Shown one piece after another: positions 35,397 to 43,815 of a stretch of DNA of 61,311 bases (positions are counted from its first letter, which is position 1; each line of letters starts with the position of its first letter). The translations under genes were made by a program, and so were the position numbers. Origin of the DNA: Myceligenerans indicum (lineage in GTDB: Bacteria > Actinomycetota > Actinomycetes > Actinomycetales > Cellulomonadaceae); the NCBI RefSeq assembly GCF_016742955.1, contig NZ_JABBYC010000025.1, positions 1 to 61,311 of the forward strand, given 5' to 3'. Below the pieces are notes generated by a model. The model made no database searches and was not told the DNA's origin. It was given only the letters and a program-made list of their open reading frames with translations.

Positions 35397-37564
35397 GCCT
35401 GAACTGTACGGGACGCGCCGAGCGCGGCGAGTGTCACGAGGGGGACGGCGACGAGCAGACAGATCATGCCGATGCGGAGCCCGAAGTCGTTGGTCAGCGA
35501 TCCGATCACCGCGATCACCCAGATGGCCGCCACCGCCGGCCGCAGCAGGGGCCAGGCCTCGCGGGCCGCCACCGCCCACGCGGGTTCCAGCCTCCGTCCC
35601 GGCCCGGGTATCAGGACGACGAGCGCCACGGCCAGCAGGACGAGCACGGTCACCCACACGGGTGGGCCGGCGAGCACGGACCGCGCGGCGTACGCGGCCT
35701 TGCGGGCCAGCAGGGACCACGCGCCGCCGTCGACGACGTCGGCGACGAACCGGCCCAGGTGGGATCGTTGCGCGGACGGCCGCAGCCAGTCGGCGACGCC
35801 GACCGCCGCGACGAGCAGCGCGCCGGCCGCGGTGACCGCGACGACCCTGCGAGCCCGGAGCCTGCCGCCGTAGGCGGCGATCCCGAGCACCGCGAAGGCC
35901 GGCACGAGCGCCGGTCCTCCACCGAGGTCGGCACCGAACGCCGGCAGGACGTCAACGACGACCGTGACCAGTCCGACGCCCGCCACGACCACGGCGGCGA
36001 GGCCGTTGCGCCCGCGGGACCCGAGCCACTGCGCGACGGCGGCCGCGAACACGACCGCGGCCACCGCGTACACGCAGAACGTCGGGTTCCCGAAGCCGTA
36101 GAAGCGCGCACCATAGGTGGGCACGGCACCCAGCGGTGCTGCCCGGTTGAGCACCGTGGCGGCCAGTCCGTCCACGGTGAGCACGGCGAACGTGACGCCC
36201 GCCAGGGCTCCCGGCCGCGCCCACGTCGGCCGCGCCGGGGCGAGTGCGGCGAGGCCCGCGACCAGGCCCGCGACGACGGTGACGGCCGCGCCCAGCGCGA
36301 CGCCCGGCAGGGCGAAGCGCCACCATCCGGTGAGAGAGGCCAGGAAGCCGGCCACGGGCAGGGCCCCCAGGAACAGTGCGGCCCCGGCCGCGACCGTCCG
36401 CGCCCGGCGCGTCGCCCGCCCGCGTGCGCCGGCCCACCAGCACAGGCCGGCGACCGCCAGCACCACCCAGAACCCGCCGCCCACCAGCGCCGCGTACGCG
36501 GCGCGGCGCGCAAGGTCGCGGTCCGTGAGGTCGGCCAGCGCGTCGATGGTCCCCGGACCGGTCTCGGGACGGTCCCCACCGAGGACGAGTGGCGTGTCCT
36601 CGATGCCGCCGGCCCCCGCGGCCCCCGCGGCGCCCGCCGCGGCCAGCAGCGTCGCGGGCAGGTCCGCCGCACGTGCCACCGCCGTGGTGCGGGTCGCCGA
36701 GGACGTGAGGTACCGCGGTGGCGGCGCGTCCGCGGCGGCGGGCCGGAGCACCATGCCGACCCCGAGTTCCGGAGGCCGTCCGCGCTGGTTGGCCAGATCC
36801 GCGAGCACGACCGTCGCGTCCCGCGGAACGTTCTCCAGCACCCGTCGGATCCTGTCGTCGACGTCCGTGAGCCGCTCCTCGCGCAGTCCGGCGGCGTCGG
36901 GCCCCTCGGCCTCGGCCCGGGTGAGGAGCGCGCTGCCTGCATCGACCACGGTGACGGGACAGTCGAACGCCCCGGGCCCGACGTCGTCGCGGTACCGCCC
37001 GACCGAGCCGTCCGCGCGGGCCAGGGCAACGGCCGCTCCCGCGCCGACGGCCGTCGAGCACACGCCCCCGAGTGCCTCGCCGAGCCGTCCGAGGCGCGCG
37101 CCGTAGGCGGAGTCGCGCTGCAACGCCTGCCATCCGGTCCAGCCGGCGACCGCCGCCTCCTGGCCCGTGCCGTGCCCGGGAACGACGGCGGGATCCCGGC
37201 ACTCCGCACCGGGGGACGCCGCGGACTCGGCGAGCCCGCCCGCGGACAGCGCCAGCCAGCCGCCTACGGGGCAGCGAGCCGCGGCGCCGGTGGTGAGCGC
37301 GAGCCCGGCGGCGTCGGCCGCGGCGCGGCCGTCCGGTCCGCCCTCCTCGAGCAGCCCGGCCAGAAAGGGAGCCGCCGTCAGGCCGTCCCAGCGGACGCCC
37401 GTCGTGCCGACGAGGACGACCGGACCGTCCGGGACCGCCCGTTCCCCGACCCCGGCGCCTGGCGCGCTGCCACCGGCCGCACCGAACCCGGCGAGGCCGG
37501 GTACCACCAGGATCACGGCCAGCACCAGGAGCATCGTCGCTGCCGCGGCCGATCGTCGCCTCAC
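35393..37564 (-). CDS. Large envelope membrane protein with a phosphatase-like outer domain
   Basis: 723 residues. One N-terminal membrane anchor (about 8-30), an extracytoplasmic domain of about 310 residues beginning VVLVGTTGVRWDGLT, then about nine membrane helices. The outer domain start and the later TVVLADLANQRGRPPE recall alkaline-phosphatase/sulfatase-type folds, but I see no complete metal site. The helical part contains YGARFYGFGNPTF, which recalls a motif seen in other bacterial membrane proteins. Function unknown. TAGGCT ends 6 nt before the GTG start. The HAD phosphatase gene overlaps its 3' end. Confidence 0.72.
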   Translation of the reverse strand: MRRRSAAAATMLLVLAVILVVPGLAGFGAAGGSAPGAGVGERAVPDGPVVLVGTTGVRWDGLTAAPFLAGLLEEGGPDGRAAADAAGLALTTGAAARCPVGGWLALSAGGLAESAASPGAECRDPAVVPGHGTGQEAAVAGWTGWQALQRDSAYGARLGRLGEALGGVCSTAVGAGAAVALARADGSVGRYRDDVGPGAFDCPVTVVDAGSALLTRAEAEGPDAAGLREERLTDVDDRIRRVLENVPRDATVVLADLANQRGRPPELGVGMVLRPAAADAPPPRYLTSSATRTTAVARAADLPATLLAAAGAAGAAGAGGIEDTPLVLGGDRPETGPGTIDALADLTDRDLARRAAYAALVGGGFWVVLAVAGLCWWAGARGRATRRARTVAAGAALFLGALPVAGFLASLTGWWRFALPGVALGAAVTVVAGLVAGLAALAPARPTWARPGALAGVTFAVLTVDGLAATVLNRAAPLGAVPTYGARFYGFGNPTFCVYAVAAVVFAAAVAQWLGSRGRNGLAAVVVAGVGLVTVVVDVLPAFGADLGGGPALVPAFAVLGIAAYGGRLRARRVVAVTAAGALLVAAVGVADWLRPSAQRSHLGRFVADVVDGGAWSLLARKAAYAARSVLAGPPVWVTVLVLLAVALVVLIPGPGRRLEPAWAVAAREAWPLLRPAVAAIWVIAVIGSLTNDFGLRIGMICLLVAVPLVTLAALGASRTVQA

Positions 37565-37570
37565 CGCGTC

Positions 37571-37576
37571 AGCCTA
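37571..37576 (-). promoter_or_regulatory. Leaderless -10 element before the envelope membrane protein gene
   Basis: Minus strand reads TAGGCT, 6 nt, then GTG at 37564. Confidence 0.5.
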
Positions 37577-37580
37577 CGAC

Positions 37581-37610
37581 GCCGCAGCTCACGGTGCCGC
37601 AGCTCACGGT
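37581..37610. repeat. Two tandem 15-bp repeats at the end of the lipid-kinase gene
   Basis: GCCGCAGCTCACGGT occurs twice in a row. The second copy includes the stop codon of the diacylglycerol-kinase-like gene, so a slippage event could change where that protein ends. Confidence 0.8.
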
Positions 37611-38716
37611 GCCCGCACCTGCAGCGCCGCGGGATCGACGCGTGACGAGATCTCGACCGCCCGGCCGAGCGGGTCGCCGTCCACCTGCACCTCGTCGCCT
37701 CCGCTCACCCGGACGCGCGCTCGGCGGCAGGTCGCGTGGTCGATCCGGCCCAGCTTCTCCGGCAGGTCGGACCGGACCCCGAGGCCCTGCATCGCGACCT
37801 CGACGGTCAGCTGGGCCCAGCCGAGCACACCACCGCGCGCGTCGACGGCGGCGACGTCGAGCACGCCGTCGTCCAGGACGGCGTCCGGCAGCAGCGTGAT
37901 GCCGCCGGGCAGCATCCCGCAGTTGCCGATCATGAGGCTGCGCAGGCGTGCCTCTGCGGGCGGCCCGTCGTCGAGCCATATCTGCGCCCGTAGGCGCCGC
38001 GCCCGCAGGTGCGGGAGCCCCGCGACGAAGTACGCCATCCAGCCGACCTTCTTCTTCAGCACCGGGTCGGCGCCGGCCACCATCGCGGCGTCGAACCCGA
38101 GCCCGGCGATGACGAGGAAGATGTGTTCGGTGCCGGTGTCGTGCGGGGGTTCTCCCGGGTAGTCCGGGGCGTCGTCGGACGCGAACTCCTCCACGCGCAG
38201 CCAGCCGACGTCGATGGCCCGGGTCCGCCCGTCGAGGACGACGGCGATGGCCTGCTCCGTATCCGTGATCGGGAGCTCGAGGTTGCGGGCCAGCAGGTTG
38301 CCCGTGCCCACGGGAATCACGCCCATGGCGACGTCACCGCCGACGAGCCCCTCCGCGACCGCCCGGACCGTACCGTCCCCTCCCGCGGCGACGACGACGT
38401 CGGCCCCGTCCTCGACGGCTCGGCGGGTCTGCCCCTGTCCCGGATCCTCGACCGTGGTCTCGTAGAAGACCGGCGGAGGCAGCCTGCGCTCCAGGCAGGC
38501 GGCCCGCACGCGGTTCCGCAGGCCGACGGAGCCCGCCTTGGACGGGTTGAGCACGACGGCGACCCGGCTCGGTCCCTGTTCCTCGGACGCGTAGTCCGCG
38601 CCGGGTCCGAGGCGACGGCGCATCACGGTCACGCGCCCGTGGATCCTCAGCGCGACCGCGAGGGCGGTCACGGCGATGACGATCGCGGAGACCCCGAGCC
38701 ACAGCTGCCACTCCAT
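37604..38716 (-). CDS. Diacylglycerol-kinase-family (DagK/YegS) lipid kinase
   Basis: 370 residues. An N-terminal membrane helix (LWLGVSAIVIAVTALAVAL) anchors the enzyme. The catalytic domain has VAVVLNPSKAG, the ATP-binding GGDGTVRAVAEGL and the family motif PVGTGNLLARNL. It would phosphorylate a lipid alcohol or sphingoid-like base at the inner membrane face; the exact lipid is unknown. GATAAT ends 6 nt before the ATG with no Shine-Dalgarno. It precedes the envelope membrane protein gene on the same strand. Confidence 0.9.
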   Translation of the reverse strand: MEWQLWLGVSAIVIAVTALAVALRIHGRVTVMRRRLGPGADYASEEQGPSRVAVVLNPSKAGSVGLRNRVRAACLERRLPPPVFYETTVEDPGQGQTRRAVEDGADVVVAAGGDGTVRAVAEGLVGGDVAMGVIPVGTGNLLARNLELPITDTEQAIAVVLDGRTRAIDVGWLRVEEFASDDAPDYPGEPPHDTGTEHIFLVIAGLGFDAAMVAGADPVLKKKVGWMAYFVAGLPHLRARRLRAQIWLDDGPPAEARLRSLMIGNCGMLPGGITLLPDAVLDDGVLDVAAVDARGGVLGWAQLTVEVAMQGLGVRSDLPEKLGRIDHATCRRARVRVSGGDEVQVDGDPLGRAVEISSRVDPAALQVRAP

Positions 38717-38722
38717 GAGGTG

Positions 38723-38728
38723 ATTATC
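38723..38728 (-). promoter_or_regulatory. Leaderless -10 element before the lipid-kinase gene
   Basis: Minus strand reads GATAAT, 6 nt, then ATG at 38716. It diverges from the serS promoter within a 73-nt gap. Confidence 0.5.
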
Positions 38729-38776
38729 CCCAGAACGACCGGAACGATCCCTCAGGGACCTGGTGCCCTGCGCCAG

Positions 38777-38782
38777 TAGGCT
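38777..38782 (+). promoter_or_regulatory. Leaderless -10 element before serS
   Basis: TAGGCT, 7 nt, then GTG at 38790. Confidence 0.55.
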
Positions 38783-38789
38783 GGGGCGC

Positions 38790-40064
38790 GTGATCGATCT
38801 GAAGCAGCTGCGCGAGAACCCCGACGTCGTCCGCGCGAGCCAGACGGCCCGCGGCGACGACCCCGCTCTGGTCGACCTGGCTCTGGAGGCCGACGCCACC
38901 CGGCGGTCGTCCCTGGCGGCGTTCGAGTCCCTGCGCGCCGAGCAGAAGGCACTGGGCAAGCAGGTCGCCAAGGCGTCGGGCGAGGAGAAGGCGGAGCTGC
39001 TGGCCCGGACGAAGGAGCTCGCCCGGCAGGTCAAGGATCATCAGGCCACCGCGAACACCGCGCAGGAGCGTCTCGACGAGATCCTCTGGGAGATCGCGAA
39101 CATCGCGCAGGGCGCGCCCGCCGGCGGCGAGGACGACTTCGTCGTGCTTCGCACCGAGGGCACGCCGCGGGACTTCGGCGCCGAAGGCTTCACCCCGCGC
39201 GACCACCTCGACCTGGGCGAGGGCCTGGGCGCCATCGACACCCAGCGGGGTGCGAAGGTGTCGGGCTCACGGTTCTACTACCTGACCGGTGTCGGTGCGC
39301 GGCTCGAGCTGGCGCTGCTCAACATGGCGATGGACCAGGCGGTGGCCGAGGGCTTCACGCCGGTGATCACGCCCACGCTGGTCAAGCCCGAGACGATGCG
39401 CGGCACCGGGTTCCTCGGCAAGCACGCCGACGAGATCTATCGCCTCGAGAAGGACGACCTGTACCTGGTCGGCACCTCGGAGGTGGCCCTCGCCGGCTAC
39501 CACGCCGACGAGATCGTGGATCTCGCGGGCGGGCCGCTGCGGTACGCCGGCTGGAGCGCGTGCTACCGGCGTGAGGCCGGGTCGCACGGCAAGGACGTGC
39601 GCGGCATCATCCGCGTGCACCAGTTCCACAAGGTGGAGATGTTCAGCTACTGCCGCCCCGAGGACGCCGCCGCCGAGCACGAGCGGCTGCTGGCCTGGGA
39701 GGAGAACATGCTGGCCAAGGTCGAGCTGCCCTACCGGGTCATCGACACGGCGGCGGGCGACCTGGGTTCGAGCGCGGCCCGCAAGTTCGACTGCGAGGCG
39801 TGGCTGCCCACGCAGGAGCGGTACCTGGAGCTGACGTCGACGTCGAACTGCACGACGTTCCAGGCGCGCCGCCTGGGCGTGCGTGAACGCACCGAGGACG
39901 GGTCGACGCGCACGGTGGCGACCCTGAACGGCACGCTCGGCACGACGCGGTGGATCGTCGCGATCCTGGAGAACCACCAGCGGGAGGACGGTTCGGTGTA
40001 CGTTCCCGCGGCGCTGCGCCCCTACCTGGGCGGCCTGGAGGTCCTCGAACCCGTCAAGGGTTGA
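38790..40064 (+). CDS. serS: Seryl-tRNA synthetase
   Basis: Class II synthetase charging tRNA-Ser. 424 residues. The N-terminal coiled-coil arm (about 30-100) carries the tRNA-binding hairpin. Motif 2 region [20 protein letters not shown] and motif 3 region [18 protein letters not shown] are present, with [11 protein letters not shown] for serine binding. GTG 38790 gives the usual start [10 protein letters not shown]; an earlier in-frame start would add nine unrelated residues. Convergent with the glycosyltransferase gene, 18 nt apart. Confidence 0.97.
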   Translation: MIDLKQLRENPDVVRASQTARGDDPALVDLALEADATRRSSLAAFESLRAEQKALGKQVAKASGEEKAELLARTKELARQVKDHQATANTAQERLDEILWEIANIAQGAPAGGEDDFVVLRTEGTPRDFGAEGFTPRDHLDLGEGLGAIDTQRGAKVSGSRFYYLTGVGARLELALLNMAMDQAVAEGFTPVITPTLVKPETMRGTGFLGKHADEIYRLEKDDLYLVGTSEVALAGYHADEIVDLAGGPLRYAGWSACYRREAGSHGKDVRGIIRVHQFHKVEMFSYCRPEDAAAEHERLLAWEENMLAKVELPYRVIDTAAGDLGSSAARKFDCEAWLPTQERYLELTSTSNCTTFQARRLGVRERTEDGSTRTVATLNGTLGTTRWIVAILENHQREDGSVYVPAALRPYLGGLEVLEPVKG

Positions 40065-40082
40065 GACGGAGCCGCGGCTCGG

Positions 40083-40877
40083 TCAGTGACGCACCTGGTT
40101 GGTGTGGCGGACGGAGTCCATGGCGCCGCGCACCTTGCGGAAGTTGATCGCCACGAGCACGTCCCGGTACTGGGCGGCGCGGTGCATCTGGCCCTTGAGG
40201 TCGTTGGCGGACGGGCGGTGCCTCAGATCGCACGGCACCTCCACGGCCACGTATCCCCTGCGGAGCAGGTCGATGGTCATGCCGGTCTCCACGCCCCAGC
40301 CCTTGGCCAGGGGCGTGGCGGCCTCGAACGCCTCGCGGGTGATGCAGCGCATGCCCGACAGCGGCTGCTTGGGGCTCCACCCGGTCATGGCCTGGATCGC
40401 CTTGCGGGCCGTCCCCACCACGATCCCCCGCCCGCCGGCGCCCGGCTGCTTGGGCAACAGGGCGATCGCGACGTCCGCCACGCCCTCCAGAACCGGCCGC
40501 ACGAGCGGGGCGGTGTTGACGGCCGTGTCGCCCAGGTCGCCGTCGATGAACAACAGCAGGCGCGGCGGGCGGCCGTCCGCGTCGCGCATCGCGACGACGG
40601 CAGCTCCGGTCTCCATCGCGGCAGACTTGCCCCGGTTGTGCGAATGCCGCACGACGACGGCGCCCGCACCACGGGCGACGTTCGACGTGTCGTCCTCGGA
40701 CCCGTCGTCCACCACGAGCACGAGATCGACGTGGGGGATGGCGCGAGCCGAACGCACCGCAGACGCGATGCGCTCTGCCTCGTCCTTCGCGGGGATGATC
40801 ACGGCGACCCGCTGGACGTTCTTCCCTTGTCGTGTGCTGCCTGGACGCCGTGTCTTCGCGACCGGAAGAGCGTTCAC
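40083..40877 (-). CDS. Family 2 glycosyltransferase
   Basis: 264 residues, GT-A fold. VAVIIPAKDEAERI starts the nucleotide-sugar fold; LVVDDGSEDDT and the metal-binding LFIDGDLGDT (DxD) follow, and the acceptor region is SPKQPLSGMRCITREAFE. The layout recalls glucosyl-3-phosphoglycerate synthase and dolichol-phosphate-sugar synthases, but I cannot tell which. I chose GTG 40877, which has AGGACAGGT just upstream; TTG 40940 would add 21 residues that instead contain a hairpin (CGGGGC AA GCCCCG, 40912-40925) in the DNA. Confidence 0.82.
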   Translation of the reverse strand: MNALPVAKTRRPGSTRQGKNVQRVAVIIPAKDEAERIASAVRSARAIPHVDLVLVVDDGSEDDTSNVARGAGAVVVRHSHNRGKSAAMETGAAVVAMRDADGRPPRLLLFIDGDLGDTAVNTAPLVRPVLEGVADVAIALLPKQPGAGGRGIVVGTARKAIQAMTGWSPKQPLSGMRCITREAFEAATPLAKGWGVETGMTIDLLRRGYVAVEVPCDLRHRPSANDLKGQMHRAAQYRDVLVAINFRKVRGAMDSVRHTNQVRH

Positions 40878-41013
40878 ACCTGTCCTGCCTAGAGCGTTGG
40901 TCTGCGTGATTCGGGGCAAGCCCCGCACAACAGAATGCAAAGGTTTACCCTGGGGATCCTACTCCACGAGTTGGGGAATTACCGTGAACACCCCGTGATA
41001 TTGAACGAGTCCC

Positions 41014-41832
41014 TCAGCGCAAAGTGACCTGCCGCGAGACGATACCCGCTCTGGCGCGTCGCTCGTTCGCATCGAGCGGACCTTCCGCGGCAAGGGCTTT
41101 CGTGAGCCGCTCCGAGAGCTCGGCGATCGGCTCCTCGACGTCCTCCGCCTCGGTGCCGCGCGGAAGTTCCCACACGGGCACGATCAGACCTGACGCGCGA
41201 AACGCGCCGACAAAACGCCCACCGGCGAGTCCTGACTCGCGCTTGGCGTGCAGACGAGAAAGCGCGTCGATGACCGCGTCCTCGGGTTCGGGCCGCGCCC
41301 AGCGCACGAACTCACGCGTCATGCGGCACCAGTAGGCGGCTTCGACGCCGCCGAGCTTCACCGTGGGGATCGCGCCGGCCGAGGCATCCTCGAGAGAAGC
41401 CTGGACATCGGACGTGATCTCGGCATCCGGCGCCAGCCAGTAGTCGAAGCCCTCCTGCACCGTCACCTCGAACGGCACCGACAGGTCGAGCACGTCCTGC
41501 AGGCGGGGTGCGTCCGGCGCGGGAACACCGGCGGGCTCCACGGACGTACCGGGCTCGGCGTCGAGCGCGGTGAGCAGTGCCGCGGCGAGATCACGGCTGA
41601 CATCTCCGGAACCGACGATGCCCTGTACCGCGAGCAGGACCGCACCGTCGCTCCGGTGCAGGGCGACCCAGCCCGCCGGGAGGTTGGTGACGATCGTGAC
41701 GTCGCGCGAGCCGTACGCGGAGGTCGTGCGCGCGGTCCCCGTCGCCGACGGCACCACCTCGCGGAACGCGACCCAGTCGGGTTCGCCGGGAAGCCCCTCG
41801 AAGGGGCGGAGCACGAAGTCGTTCTGAGCCAT
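41014..41832 (-). CDS. DUF5926 family protein
   Basis: 272 residues, soluble, no signal peptide. The start FVLRPFEGLPGEPDWVAFREVVPSA and the later VQEGFDYWLAP and AAYWCRMTREFVRWA match the actinobacterial DUF5926 family as I know it. The role is unknown and no catalytic motif is visible. TAGACT ends 7 nt before ATG 41832. The 136-nt gap before the glycosyltransferase gene (40878-41013) holds that gene's leader hairpin and no other gene. Confidence 0.78.
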   Translation of the reverse strand: MAQNDFVLRPFEGLPGEPDWVAFREVVPSATGTARTTSAYGSRDVTIVTNLPAGWVALHRSDGAVLLAVQGIVGSGDVSRDLAAALLTALDAEPGTSVEPAGVPAPDAPRLQDVLDLSVPFEVTVQEGFDYWLAPDAEITSDVQASLEDASAGAIPTVKLGGVEAAYWCRMTREFVRWARPEPEDAVIDALSRLHAKRESGLAGGRFVGAFRASGLIVPVWELPRGTEAEDVEEPIAELSERLTKALAAEGPLDANERRARAGIVSRQVTLR

Positions 41833-41839
41833 GCAGGCG

Positions 41840-41845
41840 AGTCTA
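41840..41845 (-). promoter_or_regulatory. Leaderless -10 element before the DUF5926 gene
   Basis: Minus strand reads TAGACT, 7 nt, then ATG at 41832. Confidence 0.55.
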
Positions 41846-41854
41846 TCCGTGTGA

Positions 41855-41893
41855 GGCGACTGTCACATCTGGTACTGATATGCAACAGTCGCC
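41855..41893 (-). terminator. Inverted repeat after the 532-residue secreted protein gene
   Basis: GGCGACTGT and ACAGTCGCC (9 bp, perfect) flank 21 nt; outer bases GTGTGA and CACACA extend it. It is 59 nt after the stop codon of the minus-strand gene above and just before the DUF5926 -10 element, so it might instead be an operator. Confidence 0.5.
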
Positions 41894-41951
41894 ACACACT
41901 GATAGCGGTTTGGCACCAACAGAACTTCTTGGCGTCGAACGGCGGCTGATG

Positions 41952-43550
41952 TCAGGCGGTGGTGTTCCGCGCGGCCGCGTGCGCCGGTCCGCCGTTCCGG
42001 CCTCCGCGGTTCGCCACCAGCAGCGCGCCCGCCCCGCCGACGACCAGCGCGCCCGCAAGCCCGGTCAGCGCCGCCGCCTCCGTGCCGGTGGTCGCCACCC
42101 GCAGCGGAGCGTCGATGGTGGCCTCCCGGGTCGCGGCATCGGCCTCCTCGGCCACGCGATCCACCGTTGTCGGTTCGTACGACAGGAACTGCGCGCCCGC
42201 GGGGCTGAGCGCACCACGCATGCGCTGGCCGACGAAGTCGTTCGTGCCGTTGTGGAACGGCTGGGCCTCGCGCTCGGCCAGGCCGGTCAGCTCCTGCTCG
42301 ACACCGCTCATCCCGGCCTCCGAGGAGGACATGTCCTCGGAACCGACGACAGCGGCATCACCGGTGGCAGCAGCCTGCGCCTCCAGGCTCGCCGCCCCGG
42401 CCACGCCGCCGGACGCGTCGACACCCTGGTCACTCGCACCGGCGGCCACGCCTGCGACGTCCTTGACCTCGGCATCGGCGCTGAGGCCACCCTCGTCGAG
42501 CTGGACACCCGCCTTTGTGCCGTCGGTCTCCGCCCGCAGTTCGAGACCATCTCCGGAAAGGGAGGCGTCCAGCTCGACCGCGCCGACGCCGATCCCGCCG
42601 AACAGGTTCATGAAGGAGGAGGACCCGCCGGTACCCTCCTCCGCGCCCTTGTACGTCTCCCACGGTGCTCGCTCGCCGCTCCGGGACGCCCCGCGCATGT
42701 GCCGCGGCTCGTAGGCACCCGACCGGTCCTCGTCAGGGTCGGAGGAGAAGGTTTCCGGCTCGAAGCCCAGGACTCGCGCGGTCGCCTTGAACGCGAGCAC
42801 CTCGCCGTCCTCGTCGCTCTCCTGCGGGACTCCCGGGAGGGACTCCGCCGCGAGCTCCCGGTCGCGCGTGCCGCTGTAGTCGATGTCGGCCATGGCGAAG
42901 TAGCCGGGCTCGCCCTGCTCCGGCTCGGCCGCCTTGCCGGAGGCCTTCTTGCCGGTTTCCTTCTTGCCGGAATCCTTCTTGCCGGAATCCTTCTTGCCGG
43001 AATCCTTCGACGTCGAGTCCGTGTCGTCAGTACCCGTCGCCGCTGAAGCGAGGGTCTGCTTCCCGCCGGCGCCCGCCTCCGCGGACGGTCCCGGAGCACC
43101 GCTCGCGGAGGGCTTCGGGGACGGAAGGTGATCCCCGACGCCGGACACAGGTCCGGTCACGTCGTCCACCACGTCCTCGACCGGGTCCGTCGCCTCGTCC
43201 ACGGCGTGGGACACGCCGTCCACCGCGTCGTCGGCGGCCGACGCCGCCCCGCCGAGGACACCGGAAAGGAGGCCGCCCACACCCTTCGACGATCCCCGGG
43301 TGTGCACCTCGACGGTGCCGTCATCCTTGACCTCGACGCCGCGCCCCGCACCACCGAACCTCGCACCAGGGCGGTCCGATCCGAACGCCTGGCCGACGCC
43401 GTCGTCGCCGCGATCGTTGTCGCAGGAGGCCGAGGCGAACGCGGGTGCCGCCGCGGTCCCCGCGGCCGTCGCCAGCGCGAGGGTGGCCACAACACGCTTG
43501 ACCTGCTTGGTGGCCGTGCTCTTGCGAGTCGTCTTCGTTGCCTGCTTCAT
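41952..43550 (-). CDS. Secreted low-complexity protein with a C-terminal membrane segment, unknown function
   Basis: 532 residues. A Lys/Thr-rich n-region and hydrophobic core ending PAFASA form a Sec signal peptide of about 41 residues. The mature protein has an Asp/Val segment (DAVDGVSHAVDEATDPVEDVVDD), a Lys/Ser stretch of KDSGKK repeats encoded by 15-bp tandem repeats (about 42936-43010), a more ordered middle region (YFAMADIDYSGTRDREL...), and a final hydrophobic helix (ALTGLAGALVVGGAGALLVA) with a short basic tail. No LPXTG motif is seen, though the C-terminal layout is like a surface-anchored protein. Its promoter is strong and overlaps an inverted repeat. I do not recognise the family. 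Confidence 0.65.
   Translation of the reverse strand: MKQATKTTRKSTATKQVKRVVATLALATAAGTAAAPAFASASCDNDRGDDGVGQAFGSDRPGARFGGAGRGVEVKDDGTVEVHTRGSSKGVGGLLSGVLGGAASAADDAVDGVSHAVDEATDPVEDVVDDVTGPVSGVGDHLPSPKPSASGAPGPSAEAGAGGKQTLASAATGTDDTDSTSKDSGKKDSGKKDSGKKETGKKASGKAAEPEQGEPGYFAMADIDYSGTRDRELAAESLPGVPQESDEDGEVLAFKATARVLGFEPETFSSDPDEDRSGAYEPRHMRGASRSGERAPWETYKGAEEGTGGSSSFMNLFGGIGVGAVELDASLSGDGLELRAETDGTKAGVQLDEGGLSADAEVKDVAGVAAGASDQGVDASGGVAGAASLEAQAAATGDAAVVGSEDMSSSEAGMSGVEQELTGLAEREAQPFHNGTNDFVGQRMRGALSPAGAQFLSYEPTTVDRVAEEADAATREATIDAPLRVATTGTEAAALTGLAGALVVGGAGALLVANRGGRNGGPAHAAARNTTA
42936..43010. repeat. 15-bp tandem repeats encoding KDSGKK
   Basis: Units of the type CTTCTTGCCGGAATC occur about four to five times in tandem, with slight divergence at the ends (KETGKK, KASGK). 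Confidence 0.85.
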
Positions 43551-43660
43551 CAGCTGCTTCCCCTGTGGAGGCGGTCCGTACGTCCTTGAGCGCCGTGCCC
43601 TCCGGACGCTACCGCTCCGGGACTGACTGTTATACCCCGGAACGGGCGATCTATGCGGCG

Positions 43661-43690
43661 CACCATAACGATGGTGTAACGGGCGGTCAA
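43661..43690 (-). promoter_or_regulatory. Consensus-type promoter overlapped by an operator-like repeat
   Basis: On the minus strand TTGACC (43690-43685), exactly 17 nt, then TATGGT (43667-43662): a near-consensus sigma-70 pair for the 532-residue secreted protein gene. The inverted repeat CACCAT-AACG-ATGGTG (43661-43676) covers the -10 and the end of the spacer, as a repressor site would. The rest of the 265-nt gap 43551-43815 holds the leader and the upstream gene's terminator. Confidence 0.7.
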
Positions 43691-43746
43691 GTCCGCTGCC
43701 CGAGGGCCAAAATGCGGGCCGTACAGGGAAATTACCGCCACGAAGG

Positions 43747-43784
43747 CCAGGGCCCGGCTCCGCGGACGCGAGGCCGGGCCCTGG
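43747..43784 (-). terminator. Terminator of the first VDG-repeat gene
   Basis: CCAGGGCCCGGC and GCCGGGCCCTGG (12 bp, perfect) flank 14 nt that contain CCGCGGACGCG. It lies 32 nt after the stop codon at 43816. A similar hairpin with CCGCGGACGCGG in its centre follows the paralogous gene. Confidence 0.8.
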
Positions 43785-43815
43785 TCTGACTCAGCCGATC
43801 ACCGGCCTGCGCCGA

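Noticed and set aside
35759..37645. 628-codon plus-strand frame
   Set aside because: Antisense to the 723-residue membrane protein gene; Arg/Gly/His-rich, no signal or motif.
42100..43010. LPXTG sorting signal or chaplin-type domain in the 532-residue protein
   Set aside because: The C-terminus has a hydrophobic helix and basic tail but no LPXTG; chaplin cysteine and GNxV patterns are absent.
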